From Archangium sp. (lineage in GTDB: Bacteria > Myxococcota > Myxococcia > Myxococcales > Myxococcaceae): a stretch of DNA of 64,000 nucleotides. The stretch is from contig JAUXRX010000049.1 of the NCBI GenBank assembly GCA_030681645.1, positions 434,001 through 498,000 of the forward strand, in the 5' to 3' direction. A model generated the notes under the pieces. The model saw only the letters and a list, made by a program, of their open reading frames with translations, did not search any database and was not told the DNA's origin. The translations under genes and the position numbers were made by a program. This document shows, piece by piece, positions 9,301-15,820 of this stretch. How positions within the stretch are numbered: the stretch's first letter is position 1; every line of letters starts with the position of its first letter.

Positions 9301-9769
9301 CGAGCGCCAACTCGTACTCCAGGCCCGCCGCCTCACGCCGCAGCGACGGCGCGCCCCGGCCGAGCCCCGGCGAGGTCGCCTCCCCACGCCGGAGCGCGAA
9401 GTCGATGAAGATCGCCGAGCCCGCCGAGACCTCGATGGTCCTGCCCCGCTCCGCGCCGGCCCAGGCGCCCAGCAGCGAGCCGGGATCCACCTTCACCCGA
9501 TGCCGGCCCGGCACCAGCCTGCCGCCGCCGTAGACGTCGGCGGTGCGCCCGGCCACCGCGGCGAAGTGAAAGCGGCCGTCGCGATCGGTGACGGCCTCGA
9601 GGCCGGTCTCCATCACCACGTGCGCGGCCTCCACGCCCGGCTCTTCCGACCCGCAGCGCTCGTCGCCGTCGAGATCCTCGCAGACCCGCCCCACCACCAC
9701 GCCGTCGTCGAACTGGCTCACCACCGGCGTCTGGGCGAGCACCCACGCAGCCAGGCCCAGGGCAATCAC
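6374..9769 (-). CDS. Outer-membrane barrel-like protein with N-terminal SdrD_B-like domain
   Basis: Starts at the GTG at 9769, which overlaps the upstream stop (GTGA); this gives 1131 residues. An upstream extension of the open frame is rejected because it lies inside the Ig-protein gene and has no signal peptide. After a signal peptide (VIALGLAAWVLAQT) comes a prealbumin-like domain (GRVCEDLDGDERC, GVEAAHVVM, TDRDGRFHF), as in SdrD_B or carboxypeptidase-regulatory domains. The remaining ~900 residues are alternating hydrophobic/polar strands with aromatic girdles (GYRFDHRFFVGAGYNAFGF) and end RVYLRTEISY, a terminal aromatic residue typical of BamA substrates. Inference: an outer-membrane barrel that anchors or exports the operon's other products. 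I do not recognise the family. Confidence 0.65.
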   Translation of the reverse strand: MIALGLAAWVLAQTPVVSQFDDGVVVGRVCEDLDGDERCGSEEPGVEAAHVVMETGLEAVTDRDGRFHFAAVAGRTADVYGGGRLVPGRHRVKVDPGSLLGAWAGAERGRTIEVSAGSAIFIDFALRRGEATSPGLGRGAPSLRREAAGLEYELALDVPEGEAASIDGEAAPGGRHWVRLADGPNAIPVALQRPGLLRLWLFRMDVVRRDGSTLLIPRGLEALGKVSWSVSGVLSAELMPGTAVKLGDEPLPLDASGRMARNHPGDEVTLGLEVGKTRWTQSLRRLGAAGVFVVGLLDLEANFDVRTGAFNVFGRGAAAGRASFAGFKLGVEIDLRDVDLRGADGVSAFTPRTLLDARRVDVFARQLDPMRTQLAFADDSATIASNPSEGRFRVELARDGWGKLGYGSARWFQANADAGRAHRAVQGAFLEVKTPTASPFGVELRALAAPAQADAFSGLARRQAHERFESTGGSLFFLSRSLVVAGSEVLRVEWRDAVTQLPVREVHLQRLRDYTIDLFSGRVLLARPLSFFAAESLLQTDPLTAGVVAVLVVDYEYLESGLTTDGVLGGELRARLGPVKVSGSAFRDGSYALIRAAAEAKLGPVWLSAEGARSFGQVQGLAFSRDGGLSAPSPVVHSADGAGWAVTLRARSKGLFGKGSWDAAWRWRQPGFEDTAQLGGLQQISLRGEQPLGPIIVAALVDYREMADPRDPFSGARVQGRTLGGGVGYERPDWGVRLEAREFEQTLSGERKGGFTLGLAGRYRLTKWLQLRAGYRQQLISLGGMELSFASLGVDLKPSEKLELGLRGGWGPVLGPQVWGTVSYSTGNETWYGVQAVDADAPGAGERRLVTGVRQQIDPATAVFVEDVSATDVDGLRLSRAVGLTQRVDDAFTVTARYEHGARALDGLSPDVARNAGGLTLAYEREALRFFARGEVRDEQGARSLRQFVASGGGEWRAHRDVSVTARALWTHSTKDSLMVGRTIDATAAVAWRFGRGALLARYAYQQNWTAALDARLHVISLLPTIRLGDRVAIGAGAHLGLTPSGPILAGSVRPSVRLWEGLEVAGEAVARSLAPDGGSWASLRAEVGYRFDHRFFVGAGYNAFGFSGTGLDMGATASRDRVYLRTEISY

Positions 9770-11370
9770 CGCGCGGCCTCGACCACCGCGCAGACGCGGC
9801 TCTCGACGTCGGTGATCGACACCAGGCCGGCGTTGAACGGCTCGCGGGTCTTCCCCCGGCTCTTCACCCGCCGCACGCCAGCGGGTCCGCTGATGTCCAC
9901 CTCGCGCCCGTCGACGATCTCCCCCTGCGGTGACTCGACCCACCACTCCAGCGCGCCGGGGCTCTGGGTGACCTTCACGTTCATCGGCAGCGCAGGGCCG
10001 ATGGCCACCGGCACCTGGGCCAGCACGCCGGGCCGCTGCTGCGTGACGCCCCCGTCGGCGCCCAGCGAGAGCCTCAGGCCGGGCCACTCGGCGTGCACCA
10101 GCTCACCCGTCGCCGCCAGCTCGGCCGTGCCGTCGGCCGAGGTGGTGAGCTCGAGCATGCCCACCCGCAGTCGCTGGGCCGGCACCGGCAGGCCCGCCAG
10201 GTCGGTCACGGTGACCGTGACACCCCCGTCGGTCGACCAGGCCTGCAGCCGCGCCGGCTCCTTGCCCAGCGGCCCGGTGGCGCGCACCTGGAGCGAGCGG
10301 GTGCCCAGCTGTTCCCCCGACGGCAGCGCCCAGCGCAGCTGCGCCTCGCCACGCTCGTCGGTGACCATGCGGTCGGCGCCTGGCCCCTGCACCGCCACCC
10401 CGGCGAGCGGCCGCCCCAGCTGGTCTTTCGTGATCGCGACCGCGCGCCACACCCCGCCCGCGTGCGCGACCGAGTCTTCCGGCTTCACCGTGAGCGAGCG
10501 CACCGGGCCCTGCGAGAGCCCGACGACGATCTCTTCGCTCGAGTCGACCTTGCCCTGCTTCCACGTGGCGTTGAGGCGCTCGAGGCCCGTGCCCAGCTCG
10601 CGCGGGGCCGTCCACGTCCACTCCTGCACGCCGTCGCCCAGCTCGCGCGCCTGGCTCCAGGTGCCGTGACCGCCCTTCCACTGCACCCGCGCCCCGCGGC
10701 TGGCCGCGCCGTGACGATCGGACGACGCGCAGAGCACCCGCGCCTTCGAAGCCCCGTCGGCCGGCAGCCGGGTCGGCGTCACCACGCACGCGAGCTGATC
10801 GGTGGGCGGCAGCATCAGGTCGAGCGGCGACGTTCGCTTGTTGCCCACCCGATCGACGGTGATCGTCTTCGCCATGCCGATGCCCGGAGGGATCACCACC
10901 GGCAACCGGAAGCTGCCGTCGCCCTGCGCGGTCACCGGCCCGAAGGTGGCGTCACCGAGGGTGAGGCGCACCTCGGCGCCGGGCTCAGCCCGCCCGGGCA
11001 CCTCGACCGCGCTCGAGATGGGCACCCGCAGCACGCCGAAGGCCCCCTCGACCGACTGGGGGTGCGGCCAGGGCGCGAAGGCCACGATGATCGCCACCTC
11101 GGGGAACCGCGTGGTGGGCAGCACGTAGCGCGCGCGAAAGCGCCCCGGGCCGACCCGCTCGACCTTCTCGAAGGTGCCGACGTTGGCGCGCAGCACCGGG
11201 GGCGCCGGCTGATCGACGCCGCCGATGGTGATCTCGAGCGTCGCCACCGCGTCGCGGCCCTTCACGGGGGACAGGGGGGCCAGCGTGAGCGTGACACTCG
11301 AGGCAGCCGGCGCCTGTCCCCGGGCGGAGACGGCGATCAGCAGGCTGACGAGAGCGGCACCCCCACGCAT
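9766..11370 (-). CDS. Secreted Ig-like (Big_1-type) repeat protein
   Basis: A 534-residue protein with a signal peptide (MRGGAALVSLLIAVSARGQA). Several Ig-like beta-sandwich units follow. The clearest is invasin/Big_1-like: AGVAVQGPGADRMVTDERGE, then AQLRWALPSGEQ. Others include PGRAEPGAEVRLTLGDATFG and LPVPAQRLRVGMLELTTSAD. There is no MYXO-CTERM tail, lipobox or membrane helix, so it is probably periplasmic or a released surface component. Its ATG directly follows the stop of the upstream propeller gene (TGAATG), and its own stop overlaps the start of the barrel gene (GTGA). It is the second gene of the riboswitch-led operon. Binding partner unknown. Confidence 0.7.
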   Translation of the reverse strand: MRGGAALVSLLIAVSARGQAPAASSVTLTLAPLSPVKGRDAVATLEITIGGVDQPAPPVLRANVGTFEKVERVGPGRFRARYVLPTTRFPEVAIIVAFAPWPHPQSVEGAFGVLRVPISSAVEVPGRAEPGAEVRLTLGDATFGPVTAQGDGSFRLPVVIPPGIGMAKTITVDRVGNKRTSPLDLMLPPTDQLACVVTPTRLPADGASKARVLCASSDRHGAASRGARVQWKGGHGTWSQARELGDGVQEWTWTAPRELGTGLERLNATWKQGKVDSSEEIVVGLSQGPVRSLTVKPEDSVAHAGGVWRAVAITKDQLGRPLAGVAVQGPGADRMVTDERGEAQLRWALPSGEQLGTRSLQVRATGPLGKEPARLQAWSTDGGVTVTVTDLAGLPVPAQRLRVGMLELTTSADGTAELAATGELVHAEWPGLRLSLGADGGVTQQRPGVLAQVPVAIGPALPMNVKVTQSPGALEWWVESPQGEIVDGREVDISGPAGVRRVKSRGKTREPFNAGLVSITDVESRVCAVVEAAR

Positions 11371-13203
11371 TCAGCGCGGCAGTCTACGTTGCTCCCGCCG
11401 CGCCACGAGGTGAATCGCCGCCGGCCGGCGCAGCAGGAGCGCGAGGAAGGCGAAGACCGCCAGGAAGGGCGCCAGCGACGAGCCCGTGCTGGAGCAGCCC
11501 GCCGCCTGGGCTCCGTCGACGTCGTTGCTCGCCTCGAGGGGCGACGAGACGGTCGAGGTGCCACACACCTCGTTGAGCACCAGCCGCACCCGGGTGAGGG
11601 GCTGGTGGGTGTCGCCGTTCTGGATGTGGAGGTCGACGGACACCGCCGAGACGATGGTGCCGGCGACGTAGCGCGGGCCCGCGTGGTGGTGCCGGCCGTG
11701 GCCATGGCCACCGTTCCCGCCCCGGCCCCCGCTGCCGCCGTTGCCGCTGCCTCCGCTGCCGCTGCCGCCGTGATGACCGCTGCCTCCGCTCCCTCCGCTG
11801 CCGCCGCTGCCTCCGCCGTCATCGTCGCCGTGACCACCACAGCCCTGGCGGACCTCTTCGCAGCTCTCGAGCAGGTAACGGCTGGCGAGGGCCAACTGGG
11901 ACGCGCTGGTGGGGTGAGACTGGTTGGAGCCGCTGCGGTACTCGCACTCGATGGTCTTCGTGCCGAGGTCGATGGTGAGGGTCGCCTTCTTGTTGCCGGC
12001 GTTGCCCGCGACGACCGGGAGCGCCGAGGGAATGGCGAAGGACATCGCCGGGCTGAAGGTCGCGTGGCCGTCGACGCTGCGCGTGGGGCTGTAGAAGCGC
12101 GTGGCCTCGATGGTGGCGGTGCGGCACACCGGGCCCGGGCCGGGCACGGGCGGCAGGCTGAAGGTCGAAGCGTAGATGTTGCCGTTGAACGGATCGCTCT
12201 CGAGCACCGCCTGCCACACCAACCGCACTTCGCCGCCGGGGAGCACCGTCACGTCGTTGAGCGTCTCGGCCTGGGTGGGCGTGTTGGTGATCTGGAACAT
12301 GCGGTTGGTGGCCAGGTCGACGAGGAAGATGTCGGGGTTGCCCAGGCCGACCCGGCTCTCGAAGGCGACGAGCTGGCCGCGGATCGACGGGTTGTACTGC
12401 TCGCCGGGAATCTCGAGCTCCGTCTCGGGGCCGCCGCCCACCGGCACCAGCACCACGTTGCTGCCGGTGGGGCCGGCCAGGTTGTCCCGCTCGAAGACGA
12501 TCTGCGTGCCGTTGCTGTCGGCGCTGCGCTCGTTGAAGAGGCTGGAAGACATCTGCTGGGTCAGCCAGGCGCTCCCCGACCGCGTCGCCCGGAAGATGTC
12601 GCAGTTCGACGAGCTGGCGCAGCGCTCCCAGGTGACCACGTTGCCGTCGGGCGAGACCGCCGGGTTCGCGTCGTAGACCGTGTCGTTGGTGAGCCGGGTC
12701 ACCACGGACGTGGCGAGATCGAGCACCATCACCTCGCCGCTGCCGTCGCCGACCAGCGCGTAGTCGACGAAGGCCACCGTCTGGGCGCCGAGCGCCACGC
12801 CGATGCGGCTGGTGCTGGGGGCGGGCGCGAGCTCGGTCACCGCCTGGGTCACCGAGTCGAAGAGCATGATGGCGGTGCGATCGCCGGGGAACACGCGGGT
12901 GAAGACGATGCGGCCCTGGTCGACGTCGCTCAGGAGATCGTTGGCGAGGCCGCCGTCAGGCAGCACGTTGGGGATCGCGAAGTCCTTGTCGGTGGGGAAG
13001 TCGTAGTAGCGGATCTCCTGCACCAGGCCGCCGAGCAGGGTGTCGACCGCGTTCGAGTACGCCGCCGTGTTCAGGTCGACGTGCGGATCGAACTGATCGC
13101 CGAGCCCGTCGTTGATGATGATCTGGGGAGGCGCGAGAGGGCCGCCGTTTCCAGGCGTCACCGTCAACATCATCGCCACGATCGCTGCGGCCACTGTTCC
13201 CAT
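11371..13203 (-). CDS. Secreted TolB/PD40-type beta-propeller protein with Gly/His linker and MYXO-CTERM-like tail
   Basis: A 610-residue protein. Signal peptide MGTVAAAIVAMMLTVTPG. Residues ~30-350 hold repeated PD40/TolB propeller blades (DGNVVTWERC; GTQIVFERDNL; NPSIRGQLVAFESR; NPDIFLVDLATNRMFQIT). Next come a small beta domain with cysteines and a Gly/Ser/His-rich linker (about 458-506). The C-terminus has GCSSTG, a hydrophobic helix (LAPFLAVFAFLALLL) and RR, a MYXO-CTERM-like tag. The tail after the arginines is longer than usual. A strong Shine-Dalgarno (GGGAGG, 13209-13214) precedes the ATG. First gene of the operon, behind the putative c-di-GMP riboswitch, so expression should follow c-di-GMP. 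Ligand unknown. Confidence 0.75.
   Translation of the reverse strand: MGTVAAAIVAMMLTVTPGNGGPLAPPQIIINDGLGDQFDPHVDLNTAAYSNAVDTLLGGLVQEIRYYDFPTDKDFAIPNVLPDGGLANDLLSDVDQGRIVFTRVFPGDRTAIMLFDSVTQAVTELAPAPSTSRIGVALGAQTVAFVDYALVGDGSGEVMVLDLATSVVTRLTNDTVYDANPAVSPDGNVVTWERCASSSNCDIFRATRSGSAWLTQQMSSSLFNERSADSNGTQIVFERDNLAGPTGSNVVLVPVGGGPETELEIPGEQYNPSIRGQLVAFESRVGLGNPDIFLVDLATNRMFQITNTPTQAETLNDVTVLPGGEVRLVWQAVLESDPFNGNIYASTFSLPPVPGPGPVCRTATIEATRFYSPTRSVDGHATFSPAMSFAIPSALPVVAGNAGNKKATLTIDLGTKTIECEYRSGSNQSHPTSASQLALASRYLLESCEEVRQGCGGHGDDDGGGSGGSGGSGGSGHHGGSGSGGSGNGGSGGRGGNGGHGHGRHHHAGPRYVAGTIVSAVSVDLHIQNGDTHQPLTRVRLVLNEVCGTSTVSSPLEASNDVDGAQAAGCSSTGSSLAPFLAVFAFLALLLRRPAAIHLVARREQRRLPR
11680..11830 (-). 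repeat. Low-complexity Gly/Ser/His-coding tract
   Basis: Triplet-rich DNA in frame with the propeller gene, coding GGSGGSGGSG-type and GHGHGRHHH-type runs. The reading frame is kept, so it looks like a flexible, possibly metal-binding linker rather than a microsatellite. Confidence 0.7.
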
Positions 13204-13208
13204 CGGTG

Positions 13209-13283
13209 CCTCCCAACCGGACTGCTTCGCCGGTACAGCAGGTCTTCCGATCAGGACGAGCGGCCTTTCGGCTCACCACTCGT
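13209..13283 (-). promoter_or_regulatory. Leader hairpins and ribosome-binding site below the riboswitch (candidate expression platform)
   Basis: Two hairpins separate the aptamer from the start codon. One is at 13254-13282 (ACGAGUGG...CCGCUCGU around a GCC-GAAA-GGC core). The other, at 13216-13234 (ACCGG...CCGGU), ends 1-2 nt before the GGGAGG ribosome-binding site. The segment CCUGAUCGG (13255-13247) can pair with CUGAUCAGG (13383-13375) at the 5' edge of the aptamer, which would compete with aptamer folding. There is no U-tract, so any control is more likely translational than by termination. Confidence 0.4.
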
Positions 13284-13286
13284 TTC

Positions 13287-13385
13287 TCCCGGAGACCACG
13301 GCCGACCGTTTCATCCGGACTGCGATGAAGTGAGGCCCCGCGGCTTTGCGACCCCAGGGTTTCCCCGGGTGTGCCCTGATCAGGA
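13287..13385 (-). promoter_or_regulatory. Putative GEMM-I cyclic di-GMP riboswitch
   Basis: On the RNA strand the segment reads CAGGGCACACC, then a hairpin CCC-GGG-GAAA-CCC-U-GGG capped by a GNRA tetraloop, then GUCGCAAAGCC-GCGGGGCC. This lines up with the Vc2 c-di-GMP-I aptamer (CAGGGCAAACC, GAAA-capped P1b, GACGCAAAGCC, then GGCC). A second hairpin follows (UUCAUC...GAUGAA), and the 3' part GGUCGGCCGUGGUC resembles, less strongly, the P2 3' strand. Size (~95 nt), spacing and the position 85 nt upstream of a surface-protein operon all fit. The guanine at the position I take as G20 is kept, which would favour c-di-GMP over cGAMP. The 3' half is the weak point. Confidence 0.65.
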
Positions 13386-13403
13386 GACGGTGTTGGTCAG
13401 AAG

Positions 13404-13431
13404 AGTAAGGGTGTCTCGTCACTCAGGTCAA
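13404..13431 (-). promoter_or_regulatory. Promoter of the riboswitch-led surface operon
   Basis: A -35 TTGACC (13431-13426) and a -10 CTTACT (13409-13404) are separated by 16 nt. The predicted transcription start lies roughly 15 nt upstream of the first conserved aptamer base. The -35 is good and the -10 is weak, so a sigma-70-type promoter is plausible but not certain. Confidence 0.4.
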
Positions 13432-13481
13432 ACACACCTCTTGCGACATCGCGCGACCCCATGTAAGGCGCGCCCCTTCAC

Positions 13482-13555
13482 GGCCAGGTAGCTCAGCTGG
13501 TTAGAGCGGCGGTCTCATAATCCGCAGGTAGTCGGTTCGAGTCCGACCCTGGCCA
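13482..13555 (+). tRNA. tRNA with CAT anticodon (probably elongator tRNA-Met)
   Basis: A 74-nt cloverleaf: acceptor GGCCAGG/CCTGGCC plus discriminator A; D-arm GCTCAGCTGGTTAGAGC; anticodon loop CTCATAA with CAT at 13516-13518; T-arm GTCGG-TTCGAGT-CCGAC. CCA is not encoded. A CAT anticodon can be tRNA-Met or the lysidine-modified tRNA-Ile2. The first pair is G-C and the D-arm matches elongator Met tRNAs, which I favour. It is not initiator tRNA: that would need an unpaired first position and three G-C pairs in the anticodon stem. A weak promoter (TTGCGA at 13441 and TGTAAG at 13462) may drive it. Confidence 0.9.
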
Positions 13556-13565
13556 AGAGAGAACG

Positions 13566-13599
13566 GCTCTGGATGCGACCCATCCAGGGCTGTTTTTTT
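13566..13599 (+). terminator. Rho-independent terminator of the tRNA gene
   Basis: A 10-bp stem (GCTCTGGATG / CATCCAGGGC, one G-T pair) with a 5-nt loop CGACC, followed by TG and seven T. It sits 10 nt after the tRNA. This is a textbook intrinsic terminator and the only one with a full T-tract that I found. Confidence 0.93.
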
Positions 13600-13640
13600 G
13601 ACCCGTTGGCAAAGCGACGGTCTTCTTCGGCTGCAGGTTG

Positions 13641-13658
13641 GTAGCGACCTGTAGCGAC
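13641..13658 (+). promoter_or_regulatory. Direct repeat, candidate operator of the RHH gene
   Basis: Two copies of GTAGCGAC with a 10-bp period (13641-13648 and 13651-13658), about one helical turn apart. They end 16 nt before the start codon of a ribbon-helix-helix protein. RHH repressors commonly bind tandem half-sites with this spacing, so autoregulation is a reasonable guess. Confidence 0.35.
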
Positions 13659-13674
13659 ACCGAGGGAGACCCGC

Positions 13675-13911
13675 ATGCAAGACACGACGATGCTTGGACG
13701 TACGTTGGAAGCCAGTGGCCTTCAGAGCCACACCTCTGCCCACGTAGAAGAAGAAAAGAGCGAGGTGGTGAGCACGCACGTGCTCGTCGAGCAGCAGAAG
13801 GTCGATCAGCTGCGCGAGCTCTCGCGGCGCACGCGCATCGCGCAGAGCGAGTACCTGCGCGAGGCCGTCGACGATCTGCTCAACAAGTACGAGAAGAAGG
13901 AAACGCCGTGA
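13675..13911 (+). CDS. Ribbon-helix-helix (CopG/Arc-type) regulator
   Basis: A 78-residue protein. The C-terminal half (STHVLVEQQKVDQLRELSRR, then TRIAQSEYLREAVDDLL) is a typical RHH fold: one beta strand for DNA contact and two helices. The N-terminal ~28 residues are an acidic, low-structure extension. The ATG at 13675 has a GGGAGA ribosome-binding site 5 nt upstream. Its stop overlaps the start of the next 45-codon gene. No obvious toxin partner follows; the downstream product is not RelE/ParE-like. Inference: a transcriptional regulator that may bind the direct repeat just upstream. Confidence 0.7.
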   Translation: MQDTTMLGRTLEASGLQSHTSAHVEEEKSEVVSTHVLVEQQKVDQLRELSRRTRIAQSEYLREAVDDLLNKYEKKETP

Positions 13912-14048
13912 TGCTTCCCCTCGTTCTCCTCGGGTGGAAGCGCGACGAGGTGCCGCGGCTCGTGGCCGACACGTTCAAGAGCCTCGAGGCCGAGCCGTCG
14001 CCGCTGCTCGAGGCGATCCGCGCGTACCTCGAGCGCGCCGCGAGGTGA
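13911..14048 (+). CDS. Small 45-residue protein coupled to the RHH regulator
   Basis: Starts at an ATG overlapping the RHH stop (TGATG at 13909-13913) and encodes 45 residues (MLPLVLLGWKRDEVPRLVAD ... AIRAYLERAAR). It is predicted to be mostly helical and has no signal peptide. I do not recognise it. The overlap and codon use like its neighbours support a real gene; the short length keeps this uncertain. It converges with the DedA gene 7 bp away. Confidence 0.4.
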   Translation: MLPLVLLGWKRDEVPRLVADTFKSLEAEPSPLLEAIRAYLERAAR

Positions 14049-14055
14049 CCTGCGG

Positions 14056-14760
14056 CTACGGCTGGCGCGGGGGTTCGGCGGACTCGCGCCTCGCGAGGGG
14101 ATCGATCACCGGCGCCTTGAGCTGTTTCGACGCCTCTTCGCTGGCCCTCTTCGCCCGCCGGGCGCGCCAGCGGTTGAAGAGCACCGTTCCCAGCACCAGC
14201 ACCAACAACACCCCGATCACCTTGCGCTCGCCCGCGGCGATGCGCGTCAGCAGCGACTCGATGTCGGCGCCGAAGTAGTAGCCGAGCAGCACGAAGAGCG
14301 GCGCAGACGCGAGCGCGGCGATCGAGTCGTAGAGCACGAAGCGCCCGAAGCGCATGCCCACCGAGCCCGCGGTGAAGTACGTGACCGTGCGCACGCCGGG
14401 CAGGAACCGCGCGAGCATGACGATCTTCTCGCCGTGCTTCTTGAACATGCCCTCGACCTTCGCGCGCTTCTCGGGCGTCACGATGCGGGCGAAGAAGCCA
14501 GGCGTCGAGCCCACCTTCGAGCCGACGCGGCGGCCCAGCCCGAACATGATCGAGTCGCCGATGATGATCCCCAGGTACCCCACCACGATCATCTTCCAGA
14601 GCGTGGCCTGGCCGCGGTGCACCAGCACGCCCCCCATCACCAGGGGAATGTCCTCGGGCAGCGGCAGGCCGAACCCCGCCGCGAGCAGCACGAGGAAGAC
14701 CAGCCCGTACGCGGTGAGCCCCGCAGCACTGCCGAGGAGCGCGATCAGGTAATCCTTCAC
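14056..14760 (-). CDS. DedA/SNARE-associated family membrane protein
   Basis: A 234-residue inner-membrane protein of the DedA superfamily. It has the re-entrant signature GLPLPEDIPLVMGGVL (acidic residue in the first hairpin), then IGDSIMFGLGRRVG and ARFLPGVRTVTYFTAG, which carries the conserved arginine of the second half (FxPGxR). At least four membrane segments follow, with a basic cytoplasmic tail (RWRARRAKRASEEASK). Established knowledge: DedA proteins act as lipid (undecaprenyl phosphate or phospholipid) flippases needed for envelope integrity. It lies 3 nt downstream of a secreted-protein gene on the same strand, so they are probably co-transcribed. Confidence 0.88.
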   Translation of the reverse strand: MKDYLIALLGSAAGLTAYGLVFLVLLAAGFGLPLPEDIPLVMGGVLVHRGQATLWKMIVVGYLGIIIGDSIMFGLGRRVGSKVGSTPGFFARIVTPEKRAKVEGMFKKHGEKIVMLARFLPGVRTVTYFTAGSVGMRFGRFVLYDSIAALASAPLFVLLGYYFGADIESLLTRIAAGERKVIGVLLVLVLGTVLFNRWRARRAKRASEEASKQLKAPVIDPLARRESAEPPRQP

Positions 14761-14763
14761 GGG

Positions 14764-15759
14764 TTACTTCTTCGCAGGGCGGCGGGTCTCGATCTTCTGC
14801 ATGGCGTCCAGCACGAGGGTGTCGAGCGGCTTGCCTTCGTCGAACAGCTTCGAGATGTCCTTGATTCCGTAGTACCCGCGGGCGGCGGCGGCGTCGAAGG
14901 CCGCGTCGTTGGCCTCGACGGCGCGCAGGGCGATCGCCGAGGTGATGGTGGCGGTGGCGTAGTCCTGCAGTGACTGCTCGGGGGCGCCGGCGGCCTGCGC
15001 CTCGCGCAGCACCGTCACCCCACCCGCCCACTTGCCCACCTGGCGCGAGACCGCGGGCTCGACCCAGAGGCGGGCGAACTCGCGAATGACGCCCTCGACG
15101 TTGGGCTTGTCGCTGGGGCCGACGATGAGGAAGGCCTCGCCGCCCTCGCCGAGCACGGCGCGCACCTGGTCCTGCGAGTCGAGCAGGTTGACGACGATCA
15201 GCGCCTCGGTGGCCTCGGGCACCCGCAGCATTCCCCGCGCACGCGCGATCGGGAAGTCGGTGCCGGCGAGGTAGCTCTTGAGCACCTTGCGGTAGTCGGT
15301 CTGCACGGCGCCCATCAGCTCCTCGAGCTTCCAGCCGGTCCACGCCTTCGCCAGGAGCTGCTCGAGCCCCTTGAGTTCCTGCAGGTCTTTGGCCTTCGCG
15401 CCGGTGGCGAAGGGCGGCTGATCGCTGCCGAGCGCGTACGAGAGGTACTTGCGCAGCACGGTGGGGTGCGCGTCGAAGAAGGCGTCGGCCGCCTTGCGCA
15501 CCTCGGGGTCGCCGCCGATCACCCGGCCGCGCACCTGCTGGCGCACGGGGTGGTAGATGACCTTGGGAATCGGATCGCGCCGGGTGACCGGGCCCTGGTC
15601 GAAGCCCATGGCGTTGAAGATCGCGAAGAGGGTGAAGACGCGCTCGTCATTGCGGAGCTCGACGCCTTCGCCCGTGTAGAGGCTGGCGAACCAGTCACCC
15701 TTGGGCCCAGCGAAGGCGGGAGCGGCGATCAGCAGCACGAGCGCGAGCAGACGGACCAT
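14764..15759 (-). CDS. Secreted protein of unknown function
   Basis: 331 residues from the ATG at 15759; a GTG six codons upstream is also possible. A signal peptide (MVRLLALVLLIAAPAFAGPK) is clear. The mature part is mostly helical (VRKAADAFFDAHPTVLRKYL; DLQELKGLEQLLAKAWTGWK) with a stretch FLIVGPSDKPNVEGVIREFA. I see no HExxH, lipobox or membrane helix after the signal peptide. I do not recognise the family. It is the upstream partner of dedA (3-nt gap), so a periplasmic role related to the envelope is possible but unproven. Confidence 0.6.
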   Translation of the reverse strand: MVRLLALVLLIAAPAFAGPKGDWFASLYTGEGVELRNDERVFTLFAIFNAMGFDQGPVTRRDPIPKVIYHPVRQQVRGRVIGGDPEVRKAADAFFDAHPTVLRKYLSYALGSDQPPFATGAKAKDLQELKGLEQLLAKAWTGWKLEELMGAVQTDYRKVLKSYLAGTDFPIARARGMLRVPEATEALIVVNLLDSQDQVRAVLGEGGEAFLIVGPSDKPNVEGVIREFARLWVEPAVSRQVGKWAGGVTVLREAQAAGAPEQSLQDYATATITSAIALRAVEANDAAFDAAAARGYYGIKDISKLFDEGKPLDTLVLDAMQKIETRRPAKK

Positions 15760-15820
15760 TGGGGCGAGGTAACCCACGGCGCCTGCTGCTTCAAGGGGCT
15801 TTCGGGCGGGTCGCCCGGGT

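Noticed and set aside
9770..10087. N-terminal extension of the barrel-like protein upstream of 9769
   Set aside because: It lies inside the Ig-protein gene in another frame and lacks a signal peptide. The GTG at 9769 gives a good signal peptide and a GTGA overlap.
13287..13385. Cobalamin or other riboswitch class for the 13.3-kb leader
   Set aside because: There is no B12-box. The GCAAAGCC block with the GAAA-capped stem fits GEMM-I best.
10093..13491. A 1132-codon plus-strand open frame opposite the surface operon
   Set aside because: Shadow of the minus-strand genes. No domain or signal peptide is visible, and it would run into the tRNA region.
13482..13555. tRNA as an attachment site for an integrated element
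   Set aside because: There is no integrase and no repeat of the tRNA 3' end in the following 50 kb that I could find. Flanking genes look native.
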